Positions 1 through 10,533 are shown, counted from the first letter of the stretch. The stretch: 64,000 bases of DNA from Zygaena filipendulae (GCA_907165275.2 OU015661.1:4099501-4163500); one strand, 5' to 3'. Program-made: numbers and translations. The notes: generated by a model from the sequence alone, not told the origin.

Positions 1-325
1 GTAGAGTTCGACCAAATCATAAATCTCATTTTACTTGGATTTCTATTAACAGAAAGAGACCCTGGGCCTGGTTAATATTGGTTTGGCACCAAAATAAATT
101 GTGAACCAGTAATCTCACAACTTTTATACGAACCATAAACAATGAATAGAACAATATTTATGTAGGTACATGTTTAAAAAAAAAACGAATTTTTAAATTG
201 TCCCAGCTTCTAAGATTGCTATTTCTCATAACTTCACGACTGACGTACAAAACGCTCACAATATAATTCTCAAAGACAGCCTACGGTCGTTTATCTTCCA
301 GTTCACATGCGTGTAAATAAGTCAG

Positions 326-565
326 TCACAAGGAAAATAAATAAGCAGAATCAATTATACCTGGAACCAACATTTGGACTTTGAAGTTCGTCTGGGAAAT
401 TCTTATTAATCTGTTTTTAATTCCATAACAACACAAGTCGTTTTGCATTCTTGCAATTTTTTGTGACACCGTCCAGTCTGTGAAGTTAAAAAAAAATAAC
501 AATGAAACAGAACCTAACACGAATACTGCAAGTGTTGTTTTTACACGTTTGGAGCCCCGAACCAA
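326..565 (-). pseudogene. possible membrane-anchored N-terminal exon with damaged start codon
   Basis: This is a 79-codon open frame on the minus strand. It opens with basic residues (VRGSKRVKTT) followed by a hydrophobic stretch of about 17 residues (LAVFVLGSVSLLFFF), then a polar, lumenal-looking segment with paired cysteines (LCCYG). That layout fits a type II signal anchor, as in Golgi enzymes, but I cannot name a family. The frame has no ATG at its head. It reads TTG, with the bases ATTGG after an A-rich Kozak-like tract where ATGG would be expected, and an in-frame TAA lies five codons upstream. A possible splice donor (CCAG|GTATAA) follows the residues MLVPG, so a real exon could end near 358. 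It may be the first coding exon of a minus-strand neighbour, a decayed copy, or a chance frame. Coding status is uncertain. Confidence 0.25.
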
Positions 566-614
566 TTTTTTGTGTTGTTATCCAGTAGAAAAAGTAACTG
601 ATACTTAATTAGTA

Positions 615-790
615 ACTAGCTGTTCCCCTCGGTTTCACCCGCGGCAATCACGAAGTTTCCGCGGAAATTCAAAGATTACCCTATTACCCTATGAAATTAC
701 CCTATGTGCTTCAGTTTACTCCTGACAAGCGGTTGGCTAACAAACAAAAAAAAAACTCACTTCCGCGTTAAAGGAATATAATTTTACATT
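615..790 (-). mobile_element. Lep1-like Helitron copy
   Basis: On the plus strand it begins ACTAGCTG, followed by the GGTTTCACCCGCGG hairpin region that forms the 3' terminus of the family. Degraded 'accctatg' and 'cctgacaa' family motifs follow. It is non-autonomous and codes for nothing. Confidence 0.7.
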
Positions 791-1336
791 TAGAGATACT
801 CTACAAATTGTAATAATGCTTGAACATTATTGCACAGTGCCACCTGATCCTTTGTGTTATGAACATTTGTTTATCAGGGTCAAACCCTTGACTCCTGACC
901 TCGAATCAGCAGTCAAGTTCCACAAGATCTAGATCAACGGTGCTGTCAAAAGATGATGATGATGTCTAATCATGATTTTTATCGTCCAACATTTTTTATT
1001 TGTTGGTAGGTATATATGAAACGAAATAGCGTTATCTAAATATCTTCAGTGAAAAGATTTTTTATGGGCCATGAAAGTAGACAGACCATCAAATCTATGT
1101 GCGTGAATAAAACTGAAGCGTTTGTGATTTCGAAATTAATCTATCGTAAATTTGAATGAGAAACGATCGGCTACCTGCCAGCTACTAAATGTGTGCTTAA
1201 TGACAATCAATTAACACCATTCCGACTGTACGGGCCAGCCGCAGACCTAATTGTCTGCAAATTTGCATTATTTTATGGGTTCATTCATTTCGTTTCGACG
1301 ATGCCATGGTTTGTTTGGTCTTTCCACTATCTATTG

Positions 1337-1381
1337 TGTGAACGTGCCACCTGTTGTTCCGCGTTATGTGGCACGTTCACA
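1337..1381. repeat. hairpin, 14-bp perfect stem
   Basis: TGTGAACGTGCCAC at 1337-1350 is the exact reverse complement of 1368-1381, with a 17-base loop. The role is unknown. Confidence 0.7.
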
Positions 1382-1695
1382 AAACATATCGGATGACTGC
1401 TATCTTGCATTTTCAATGTTTACGTTGAAATAAGTTTAGGTACTTTGTTGAAACATATTTGAATAATAGGTTGGTTTTGATTATTTTCTTTCCAAGCTAA
1501 ACAACGGAATTCCTTCCACGGGCGACAGGAAATCGCTCACGGTTGATGCAATCTTAGTAAAGAATACTGTAAACAACAATTAAAGACAAATTTTATCTAT
1601 TTTATTTTTTTGGAAATCCTTACGACTAAAATAGAAAAATTAAATATTATATATAAAATGGTACACAAGGCATTAAGTCCGCCTTTGTCCGCCTT

Positions 1696-1802
1696 TGATA
1701 TATCTCCGTTATTTTTTAGTTACATAAAAAAAAAAAAATACGTGTCCAATATTTTTTAATAATCTACAAAACGGACTAAAAAAAATTTAGGAAACTAGCC
1801 TA
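1696..1802. mobile_element. fragment of CRE-bearing MITE family (copy 1)
   Basis: It shares 'cgtgtccaatatttttt', 'aatctacaaa.cggacta' and the terminal 'aactagcc' with the longer copies at 27697 and 33443. Only the right-hand part of the element is present. Confidence 0.6.
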
Positions 1803-2519
1803 TTGTACAATAAAGTTCTTTAAATAAATAAATGAATAAATTTCCTCTCCATGCACTTTTACACATAACCAGGGTTCACCAGTAGAAACTATAAATATTT
1901 TTGTTGCCACTTCGATTCACCAATGAGAGGAACTAATAATAATAATTTGCTTTGCTACTTCGATAAGCGACATTCGGGAAAATATCTAATACAAGAAAAT
2001 ATTACTAATAAAGTTAGCGAATAAAGTACAATTTTAATAACGCCTACAAAACTTTAAAAGCTCAATTAGTAATTGGGAGTATTAAAGACATAGGTAACAA
2101 TTTTGTGCTTTTGTTTTCTGTTTCAAACCAACAGATGTGGAACGATTACGAAATCCCCAATTCAAGTAGACAAAACGACATCCCATAAAAGGAGCTGAAT
2201 TACCTTAATTGTGCGTCTTAACAGTGTATTTAATGCCGGTGGGTATAAGCTCCCAACACAGGTAGGCATGTAAATAAACAAAGCACAGAAGCTTTTGGGG
2301 CACGGGAGTGAATAATAGGCCACAGATTGCTTAACAAAGACTTTGTTATTAGTCGGAGTTAAAGCCAGCCTCCGCACACTAAGTTGTGCAACCCTCGGGC
2401 GCGCCGTACGACCGCGTCACTTCATTGTCGGACGCTTTTTTGTTTTAATATAACTGTTAAAACAACTAGAATATTTTTATAAATCTTGATCTTTAAATAA
2501 GTGTAGAATACTAATAGAA

Positions 2520-2724
2520 TCCTACTAATATTATAAATGCAATGAAATGTTGTATGTGTGGATGGATGTTTGTTACTCTTTCACGCAAAAACTACTGGAT
2601 GGATTTAAATAAATCTTTGCAGTAATATAGCTTATACATCAGATTAACACAGGGTACTTTTTATCCCGGAATTACCGCGGGAACTATGAAATTAACGCGT
2701 GTGAAACCGCGGGGCACAACTAGT
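2520..2724 (+). mobile_element. Lep1-like Helitron, complete-looking copy
   Basis: This copy has both expected ends: 5' TCCTACTAATATTATAAAT and 3' CTAG followed by T. Between them lie the family motifs 'tttcacgcaaaaactactgg' and 'ggtactttttatcccggaa'. A short hairpin sits just upstream of CTAG, as Helitron 3' ends require. It codes for nothing, so it would depend on an autonomous relative. Confidence 0.85.
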
Positions 2725-2792
2725 ACTTAACATAAGGACACTAATGGATTTTAAATGTACCTATCATTCGTTTTTTTTTTGACTGTTCCTTT

Positions 2793-2836
2793 ATTAATCG
2801 TGTAGGTAGATATTTATATCTACCTACACGATTAAT
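2793..2836. repeat. 20-bp-stem perfect inverted repeat
   Basis: The left arm attaatcgtgtaggtagata is followed by four bases and then its exact reverse complement. It may be a foldback relic. The near-zero loop would form a cruciform. Confidence 0.8.
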
Positions 2837-2989
2837 ATCTACATTTAATTAAACTATGATTATGTAGAGGCGTCTCTACATTGATAAGTATTAATTCTAA
2901 GGGACCTTACTATCAGAATCATAACAAATAATTATAAGATTTTTATAATTTATATACGTTAAAGAAAATTAAGGCTTTGTTTTATCGCA

Positions 2990-3110
2990 ATCGGTTCATG
3001 GCGATAGTGATTCCTGATGTCGTGGGTTCGATCCCCTCATCAGGGTGAACATTTAATGTGATGAACATGAATATTGTGTTTTCTCTGAGTCTGCATGTTT
3101 AATTTGTATT
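2990..3110 (+). mobile_element. tRNA-derived SINE fragment
   Basis: A Pol III B box (GGTTCGATCC, 3025-3034) lies in a degenerate tRNA-like body without a foldable acceptor stem. A 'gtgatgaacatgaat...tgtgttt' tail like those of lepidopteran SINEs follows. It is not a functional tRNA. Confidence 0.55.
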
Positions 3111-3111
3111 A

Positions 3112-3291
3112 TCTATACATACAAAATGCTTTTGTCCTGAATAGCTGGCTGACGGATTAACGCACAGCCTAAACCGTTGATCATATAGAGATCTGAGTAT
3201 AACGCAGGCATCCAAACAAAAGGATTTTTGAAAATTCAACCACTAAAGAGTTGCAAAGTTTGTATGGAATAATTCCACGGGAATAGCTAGT
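3112..3291 (+). mobile_element. Helitron-like element of a diverged subfamily
   Basis: It starts TCTATACATACAAAATGC and ends 'ccacgggaatagCTAGT', with 'ctgacggattaacgcacagcc' inside. The interior differs from the main family. Confidence 0.55.
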
Positions 3292-3991
3292 AACTCATAA
3301 GTACTATACATATTTTATAAATAAAAAATGTATTCATAGTATCTTATTTAGTTTGAGAGCAGGGAGCGCTATGGGATAATGTCCCAGCGTTATTATTAAA
3401 CTATTTTATTTTAAAAGCTTTTATTTTTTCAGCTAAAATTGTGATATATTCTTTATTAGTGAAACGATAAGAAAATGTACATTCATTCACTACCCGTTGT
3501 CATCCGACCGGCGTCAAAGTAAGACGAGAGGATGTTTGACAAAGGAAATAAGGTTTATTTAGGATAGGAAAGTGAATATTTAAATTTTAATAAGAAGGGA
3601 AGATATTATATTATATCCGATATAATATTCACTTATTGTATGATAGTACCGACTCAGTATCTAAGACCTTCTATTATGTTAATATGAATAGTACAAATTA
3701 TCACAATATTATTAATGTTATCTTCCAATCGGAATTTGAAATAGCTTTAAACTACTTTCACATTATTAATATAATAAGGTACAATAACAGATAGCCTCAA
3801 TTTCTAACTACTTGAGAATCTGAAGCAAAACTTTTCTTTGTATTGTACAGTCGATTTGTTTGAGTAATCTCTATGTTCTTCTACTTAACCAATCAATCAT
3901 CAATCTGAATCCGCGTTGCGCCAATAAAAACGTTGACGTAGTTTCTATTACTTAAACAGAAGTTTCATGTATATTTTTCTTTTAATTACAG

Positions 3992-4114
3992 AGAAGCTAC
4001 CTCGAGAAGTTCGGCTACCTCAACAAAGGCGGTCCGGAAGTAGGAAATCTGAAAGCGTGGAGTGAGGAACAGTTTTACGAGGATGACTTTAAAATTGCTA
4101 TTAAAAATTTACAA
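3992..4114 (+). CDS. matrix metalloproteinase, propeptide exon (first in window)
   Basis: This internal exon has 41 codons in phase 0. It is bounded by a pyrimidine-rich acceptor (tttttcttttaattacag) and the donor CAA|GTGAGT. The translation contains SYLEKFGYLNKGG at the left and DDFKIAIKNLQ at the right. This matches the start of the matrix metalloproteinase prodomain, the peptidoglycan-binding-like fold whose 'YL..FGYL' helix opens all family members. Matrix metalloproteinases are secreted or membrane-tethered zinc endopeptidases that cut extracellular matrix and basement membrane; in insects they act in tracheal growth, fat-body and gut remodelling and wound repair. The frame continues into the exon at 4488. 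The exon for the signal peptide must lie upstream and was not identified. Family assignment is firm, but the Mmp1/Mmp2/Mmp3-type paralogue is not settled from the propeptide alone. Confidence 0.9.
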
Positions 4115-4487
4115 GTGAGTACAATAAACGTATAAAGAGCCTACATAAATAAGTAGGTAGAAACATGTTTAACGTGACATCTGTCGTACATATTGTAGGT
4201 ACTACGGCGCCATGCAGAAACAGAACATTATCTTTCTGTATCCTATAAGGGTCTTCATTTGAAGGCAATACGCGATTGTCATCCACGTCCTAAACACTAA
4301 GAAAAATAAAATAAAATAAAAATAAATTCTAAAAAAAAATAACCTTCTAGTGAAAGTGATTCATATAAAATAATTATTATCTGTGCCTCTATTTTCAATT
4401 GTGACAAACATCACGATCCAGTGCCAATTTATTTGAACTATCCAGAGTACCTAGTAACAAAATAAGAATAAAATAAAAATTGTACAG
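4115..4487 (+). other. intron between the two metalloproteinase exons
   Basis: A 373-base AT-rich intron from GTGAGT to TTGTACAG. The 3' end is A-rich with a weak pyrimidine tract. No embedded element is recognised. Confidence 0.85.
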
Positions 4488-4663
4488 GAATTTGCTGGCA
4501 TTCCGGTTACGGGTGAATTAGACGACGAGACTCTGAAATTAATGAAAAGGAGGCGGTGCGGTCGTCCTGACGTTGAGAGCAGCAAAGATGAAACTAACAC
4601 AAGAAGACGGAAGAGGTTCGCGATACAAGGAGACAAATGGGTACACACAAATTTAACGTGGAG
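4488..4663 (+). CDS. matrix metalloproteinase, cysteine-switch and furin-site exon
   Basis: This internal exon of 58 codons plus two bases continues the prodomain in frame (EFAGIPVTGELDDETLKLM). It contains the cysteine switch RRCGRPD, with the zinc-ligating Cys at codon 4557-4559, and a basic furin-type site RRRKR at codons 4602-4616. The start of the mature enzyme follows (FAIQGDKWVHTNLTW). In the family this cysteine blocks the catalytic zinc until furin or another protease removes the propeptide; the RRKR-plus-aromatic site is typical of furin-activated and membrane-type members. The usual PRCG proline is replaced by Arg. The exon ends AG|GTAAGT in phase 2. The next exon should begin the catalytic domain, but no HExGHxLGL or hemopexin coding was found in the window. 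Confidence 0.93.
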
Positions 4664-4994
4664 GTAAGTTTAAAAATATATAATGTATTGTAGTTTTTAG
4701 TTAAAAAAAAATGCAGCTTTGTACCAGCTAGCTCTACACAGCTGCAAAAATATTTTATAGTACAGCGCTATCTACCAGCGAGTAGTAATAACTACGGTAA
4801 ATGCTGCCATCTGTGCTTAGTTAAGCGTACTTTTGCGTGTTACGCATACTAGGCATGCAAAATTTATGTATTTTGTTTTATTTTATCACTAAAAGATGGC
4901 GCTTAGGTATAAAATCCGTTATTAGAATTATCCAGTAGATGGCAACCTTTTTCTTACAATTTAGTCTTTTGTAAGATGATTGGTAAAATTAATA

Positions 4995-5190
4995 AAACAT
5001 TTATTTATTTATTTATTTATTTCAAAAACATAACTAACAATACTAAATTAAATGTAGAAAATATTAATGAAATTAGAATTAAAGTAGGTAAGTACTAACA
5101 AACTAGAAATAAACTAAAATAATGTAGGCAGCTCTTGCCCGCGAGTCCACTGTCGTTTTCTACACCAACAATCCAGCTGCAGTAGTAAGC
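4995..5190 (-). mobile_element. probable LINE 3' tail
   Basis: An (ATTT)n tract is followed by an unstructured AT-rich stretch and then 'gcagctcttgcccgcgagtccac'-type sequence. This looks like the 3' end of a retroposon in reverse orientation. No coding remains. Confidence 0.3.
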
Positions 5191-6664
5191 GCTAGTCACT
5201 AAAAAACCAACCTATCTAATATTTCAGTGGTAAAAATATCTATTCAGCTTAAAATGAAATAAAGTAAACACTCCTATGGTTAGGTATGTACATAAATAAC
5301 TATTAATTAATTCAAATTATGAAAACTTAAAATAATAATTTTGTATATTTTACAAATATACTTGAACTTGACAACAAAAAAAGAATACGAAAACTGCCTA
5401 AAACGGACAATTATTGTTAGCGATGTTAGTATTTTGTTGCAGGAAGGTAAACGCATACAAAATTGTGTCTTTATAGATTTTAGACGATATTTTTACCTTT
5501 TGGGTACAGCTTTTATCGAGTTACGCTAGACACGTTCAAACATAGTTTTAAAAAATAAACAGACATGACCTGTTCGACCATCGCGTACCCGGAGTAAGTG
5601 TTCTAAAAAATATAAGTTTCGTATTAAAAATGGTTGTAATTCGTAAAGTGGTTTTATGCCTAATATGCGTTTAGACATTCAACTCTGTGCGCTCACAACT
5701 TTCGAAGAGAGAGCACGTTTCTCACGATGAGTTCCGCGTCTGGCATCGCGCTACTAAACGGTTTTTTTTGTGCACGCACCCGAAATGACCTAAAATGTTT
5801 GGACACTGATGAAGTAAAGTTTCGTAAAAAAAAAATACCCCCACCGCCGCCGAGCTGAGTCGTCATATAAAAGAAATATGGAGGTCATTGTCCTGCGAAC
5901 GCGGAACAATTAGGAAAAATTAATAGGAAGCATGCCTCAAAGATACCAGGATGGATCGACAATGGGGGGGACTGGACACCTTATTATTAAAAGGCATTCA
6001 AATCATAGGTAGACAGAAATTATAAAAGTTCTTTAAGTTTCTGTTTTAAATATCTTCAACGAATAAATACATTCAATAACAGAGTGGAAAGAATAATGGT
6101 CGGAGATTTCCTGCACCACATATAAAATAGCTATAGGTATAAGATCGATTCAGAAACGACGAGATCTGTAGAAGAATCATGAGCCGCCGTAATAGTCTAA
6201 GTGCAGTGGTTAAGGTACAGACGCTTGCTAATTTTGCTCTCTATCCGACAAAAAACGACAACTTCAAAAATACAAAGAACTTGTGAACCTGTGGTAAATG
6301 GCATTTTGGTGTAAGTACGAAAATGAAACATTTTATGCGATACATTCTCGACGCTGCTATTTGCTTTAAGGCCACATAAAATTGATGACAAATAATAGTT
6401 AAATCACGGACATCGTAAAAGTTACGACGCTTTTCCGCGTGGCTTAATTAAAAGAATACGTCCCCCCGACGCCATTCACGACTCCGAATAAACAGAGTTT
6501 TGGACAATTTTGGTGTCCGCTGTCCATCCGCTATCAGTGTGCTCACTGTGCTCATTCTCCACACCGAGCTTTCGGTCACTCTGGCTTTGCAATACTGACC
6601 AACAATTTTCCAAATCCTTTATGGTCTATAACTTGTGCAAAGAATATTTTTTAATTAGCTGTTG
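5191..6664. other. intronic stretch with nothing recognised
   Basis: The open frames here (for example near 5341-5529) show no domain-like content. There is a slightly GC-richer patch at 5690-5860 with no identifiable gene. Confidence 0.4.
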
Positions 6665-7497
6665 CTAGTCGTCCACTAAACGGACGAATAATAATCGTCC
6701 CTAAACACAAAATAACGTTCTTTTTTTGTAACGAGATTTCAAAATCCTTTTTATATGATATACAATTTTTGTCTAAAAATAAATTGTATATGTCACTGTA
6801 AAATTGTAAATTATGTATGTTATAATGAGTCAGCAGTAAAAACCTAATCTAACCATTATTATAATCTACCGAAAAATAATACGTGAAATGCATTAAATTG
6901 TAAGCAGTAGGTTACGGTTCACAATCTTTTCACAGTTTACAATCTCGTAAGATGATTATGATCTAACGGTTTTTTACAATTTTACGGTGATGTGATATAT
7001 TTATAATATATATATTGACAACCTCTTTTGTAAATTTATGTAGATTAGTGGACCGTGAACGACTAATAAATCTATACTAATACTACTAATACTAATTATT
7101 ATAAAGAGCAAAAGTTTGTGAGTTTGTAAGTTTGTGACGTTGTAGGGGGTAATCTCTGGATCTACTGAACCGATTTTGAAAATTCTTTCACTTATAGAAA
7201 GCTACAGTGATCCTGAGTGTCATAGGTTACTTTTTATTCCGGAATCCCCGCGGAAACTCCGAATTTCCCGCGGGTAAAACCACGTGGGAAAAGCTATCCC
7301 TGGATCTACTGAACCGATTTTGAAAATTCTTTCACTTATAGGAAGTTACCGTGATCCTGAATGACGTAAGGTACTTTCTATCCCGAAATTCCCGCGGGAA
7401 CTCTGGAAATTGAGTTTGTGAGGTTTTAGGTGTAATCTCTGGATCTACTGAACCTATTTTAAAAATTCTTTCACTAATAAGAAGCTAAAACTACGCT

Positions 7498-8717
7498 ATT
7501 AGGGAATATGAGGTGTGGCTTTGGATCTTCTTGCTTCATATTTAAGCCAAACGGTCGATGTCAACGGGAAACGATCACATGGATCGGCCCTTGTAATGGG
7601 AGTACCCCAAGGATCTATACTAGGACCATTCGTGTTCCTTATTTATATGACTTACCTTATCTAGTGAGTGATAAACATGAGATAGTATTGTTTGCTGATG
7701 ATACATCGTTAGTATTTAAGATCAATAGATAGCAGTCGGCTGTAGACGATGTGAACAATGCTCTCTCTAAAATAGTACACTGGTTTAATGCTAATAACTT
7801 ATTATTAAACCGGGATAAAACTAAATGTATAAGATTTGTAACTAAAAATGTCAAGTAAGTTAAAACCAGTGCAATGATTAACAATGAGGATATGGAACTG
7901 GTCGATGAAACTGTCTTTCTAGATATAACACTAGATGCAAAATTACAGTGGGGCCCGCATATAGAAAAATTGTCGGGCAGATTAATCTCAGCTGCTTATG
8001 CTGTTAAGAAAATTCGTCAGTTAACTGATATTAGTACCGCACGTCTAGTTTATTTTAATTATTTCCACAGCATTATGTCATACGGCATACTGCTGTGGGG
8101 TAGTGCCGCGGACATCAATTCTATATTCGTGTTGCAGAAGCGAGCTATTCGAGCCATCTATAAGATGGGCCCTCAGGAGTCGTTGAGAACTAAATTCAGC
8201 GAATTTAAAATAATGACTATACATTCCCAGTATATATACGAGAATTTATTATATGTTCATACAAATATAGGAAACTGTAAGAAAAATAGTGATCTGCATA
8301 ATAAAGATAAACTCGCCGTGCCCAGTACTAGGCTCAATAAAATCTCTAATTATTTTAAAAGGCAATGTATACACTTTTATAACAAGCTTCCAAACGATGT
8401 AGTTAATTTGTCAATTAATAAATTTAAGATCTTTATCAAACACAAATTATGCGATAAAGCATATTATAGCGTAGTAGATTATTTAAATGATACAAACGTT
8501 TGGAAATGAATTGCTCTATTATTATCTATCTTTATTTAACTACCTGATTGTACTAATCAAAAAAGACAACCCTGCTGAGTTTCTTGTCAGTTCTTCTCAG
8601 TAGAGCGCGCGTTCCGAACTGATGGTAATTTCAATTTAATTTTAAGAAATTTGACGATTATAAGTGATTGTAGCGATCCTAAATAATAAAAATATTTTGA
8701 ATTTAAATTTGGATTTA
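7498..8717 (+). mobile_element. 5'-truncated non-LTR retroposon (Jockey/CR1-like)
   Basis: It contains the second half of a reverse transcriptase, a C-terminal domain, and a 3' tail with the 'cctgctgagtttcttgtcagttcttctcag' hairpin region common behind lepidopteran LINE ORFs, ending near '(aataaaaatattttgaa)'. The missing 5' part is typical of incomplete target-primed insertion. Confidence 0.75.
7510..8509 (+). pseudogene. reverse transcriptase pseudogene (LINE ORF2, C-terminal half)
   Basis: The frame beginning at 7510 carries SYLSQTVDVNG and the palm motif GVPQGSILGP (codons from 7599). A one-base frameshift near 7645 moves the reading to the frame with YDLPYLVSDKHEIVLFADDTS; the catalytic ADD box is at 7694-7702. 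A stop follows at about 7730. The next segment (VNNALSKIVHWFNANNLLLN) ends in TAA near 7860. The C-terminal segment 7874-8509 is open for 211 codons and includes LVYFNYFHSIMSYGILLWG and QKRAIRAIYKMGP, which are hallmarks of the post-RT region of Jockey-superfamily elements. In life the protein makes cDNA at a nicked chromosomal target. This copy is dead because of the frameshift and two stops, although the last segment has stayed open, suggesting a fairly recent insertion. Confidence 0.85.
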
Positions 8718-9084
8718 CAGTGACCCTGAGTGACATAGGGTACTTTATATATCCCGGAATTCCCACGGGAACTCCGGAGTTTGTGAGGTTGTTATCCATG
8801 GATCTACTTATTATAGATAGAAACATTGATTTACTACTAGATATATTAATGGGTAGAAAGCTAAAGTGATCCTGAGTGACATAGGGTATTTTTTATCCCG
8901 GAATTAGCGTGCAGGGAACTCCGAAATTACCACGGGTGAAACCGCGGGGGTCAGCTAGTAATTAATAATCCGCTTAGTGGACTACTAGACACTTAGATAA
9001 TAAATACTCAGTTGGCTTTAATACTGCATACTTACATAATATTGACTAATTATTCACATTTACTGATTGACTGATTTTTTTATT

Positions 9085-9440
9085 TATACAACGTGTTAAT
9101 GAATTAACTGAAAACCTGATACACCCCATTTAAAAAAATAAACAATAATATGATTAAAATATGTTTTAGGCCGAAAAAATTTATACTTTAAAAGTTATTC
9201 AACATTAGTTTGGAGGTGACCTATCTACGAAATTCCAAGCGCTACGCCCGCGCCTACCGGTTCGAATTTTTTTTCTACGGGCGGCGTACGCGCCAAATAT
9301 TGTATTATAAATAATTTAGACATGGGCTAGTAAAAATGAAAAAAATTTAACCTGTATTAAAACATAGTGCGATCGATTCGGTAGTTGATTCTGAGCAAAC
9401 TACTTTCTAGTTTTCAATTAATTCATTAACACGTTGTATA
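9085..9440. mobile_element. 356-bp MITE with 31-bp TIRs (copy 1)
   Basis: Both ends carry tatacaacgtgttaatgaat... in inverted orientation, with only one or two differences over 31 bp. The interior includes a GC-rich core (gggcggcgtacgcgcc). It shares about 90 percent of its sequence with the copy at 31771. TA-rich flanks suggest a TA or TATA target. It is non-coding, and the superfamily is not identified. Confidence 0.85.
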
Positions 9441-9478
9441 AAATACTTTAAGAAGGTAAGATTTAATTATTATCTTTA

Positions 9479-9697
9479 ACTAGCTGCGCCCCGCGGTTTC
9501 ACCTGCGGTAATTTTGAAGTTCCCGCGGGAATCCCAGGATAAAAAGTACCCTATGTCCTTCTCTGTACCCCTGACAACGTGCATGCCAAATTTCATCCAA
9601 ATCCGTTCAGCCGTTTTTGCATGATTGAGTAACAAACATCCAAACATCTATAAACATCCAAACATCCACACTTTCACATTTATAATATTAGTAGGAT
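9479..9697 (-). mobile_element. Lep1-like Helitron, complete-looking copy
   Basis: It runs from ACTAGCTGCGCCCCGCGG to 'tataatattagtaggat', which is the reverse complement of the family 5' end. The internal 'gtaccctatgtccttctctg' and repeated 'catccaaacat' are well kept. Confidence 0.85.
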
Positions 9698-10533
9698 TAA
9701 TTAATTATATACCTACGTAATGAAGCCTTGTAAATAAGATGCAGCCCGCTAAACACGATCAGTGCAATACGGAAATTAATATTTGTAGACATTATTTTAT
9801 TAGGTAGCAATACTTCAAGTTTGTGGGTTAGAATAAAATTATTTTATTCATTTCTTTAAATAGGCTTTTTCCGGTTCATTGAGGAATCTACATAAAAATA
9901 TTCAAAAATTAAGACAATTATTCCTCGCCTGTCTAATACATATTATTAAAAAATAAAAATTAAACCATGGACCGCCTTCCTTGTACTTTCTATGGAGCCC
10001 ACTTTATGAAAATTTCGCAGTTTTCAGTTTTAGGAGTTACTTTCGTTTATTTTATTTTTTACAATCTAGCAATTTAGTTTTCCCTAATTTATGAAAGACA
10101 TCAAAAACTATTATGGGCCGAATATGCCTCAGATAATTGGCAATTTTTTTTTCAGAGAGTTAAGGAATCCTCTCAAAAAAAATAAAATTCGACAAAAATT
10201 CGTAAAAATATACACGGAAAACGGTTTTTATCACAGTAAAAACCATACCTAAATACAGTTAGGTATATCAAATAATCAAGTTATCTCAAAATAATAAAGT
10301 TATGATGAAAAATTTGCATCTGTGTGCAAGACGTAGGTACATACCTATAGACGTTCCGTATCTATACTATCTCGCTATATCTTCCTACTGACAGGTAGAT
10401 ACTACTCATATCTCGTTTCATCTATTATCGTAGGTCGTAAGAGTTTATTCAACCCAAGGTCGTTCTGTAAACTCATAGCAGCTAAATTTTATGAAGACTG
10501 AGTAGTGATTGGTATTTATAATTAGGTAGATAT

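Larger units (their letters stand above)
791..2519. other. gene-free stretch left of the metalloproteinase exons
   Basis: The DNA is AT-rich. The only structures I recognise are a 14-bp-stem hairpin at 1337-1381 and a fragment of the CRE-bearing MITE family at 1696-1802. The two overlapping open frames near 1193-1433 look like chance frames. No signal-peptide exon for the metalloproteinase could be picked out here. Confidence 0.5.
7071..8959 (+). mobile_element. Helitron with tandem internal duplication, split by a LINE
   Basis: It starts TCTATACTAAT and ends 'accgcgggggtcagCTAGT' (8959). The unit 'ggatctactgaaccgatttt...ctttcacttata..aag...gtgatcctgag' appears three times before the insertion and once more after it, so the copy is a head-to-tail array. 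A retroposon (about 7498-8717) interrupts the third unit: the left flank ends 'taagaagcta' and the right flank resumes 'cagtgaccctgag'. Confidence 0.7.
6665..8988. mobile_element. TIR DNA element interrupted by a Helitron and a LINE
   Basis: The left end CTAGTCGTCCACTAAACGG (6665) and the reverse complement of the right end (CTAGTAGTCCACTAAGCGG, ending about 8988) match at most positions, which makes them look like terminal inverted repeats. A related motif, 'attagtggaccgtgaacgacta', at 7044-7065 may be an older internal end. The body is split by the Helitron at 7071-8959. Confidence 0.4.

Noticed and set aside
2990..3110. tRNA gene suggested by the B box
   Set aside because: Only the T-arm half is tRNA-like.
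4451..4648. Minus-strand frame over the metalloproteinase exon
   Set aside because: It is the antisense shadow of a well-supported coding exon.
5075..5100. 'aaagtag|gtaagtac' as a recursive splice site
   Set aside because: No pyrimidine tract. It is a GTAGGTA-type simple-sequence hit.
7874..8509. A stand-alone 211-residue protein gene
   Set aside because: It is the C-terminal part of a broken LINE ORF2, continuous with the reverse transcriptase motifs just upstream.
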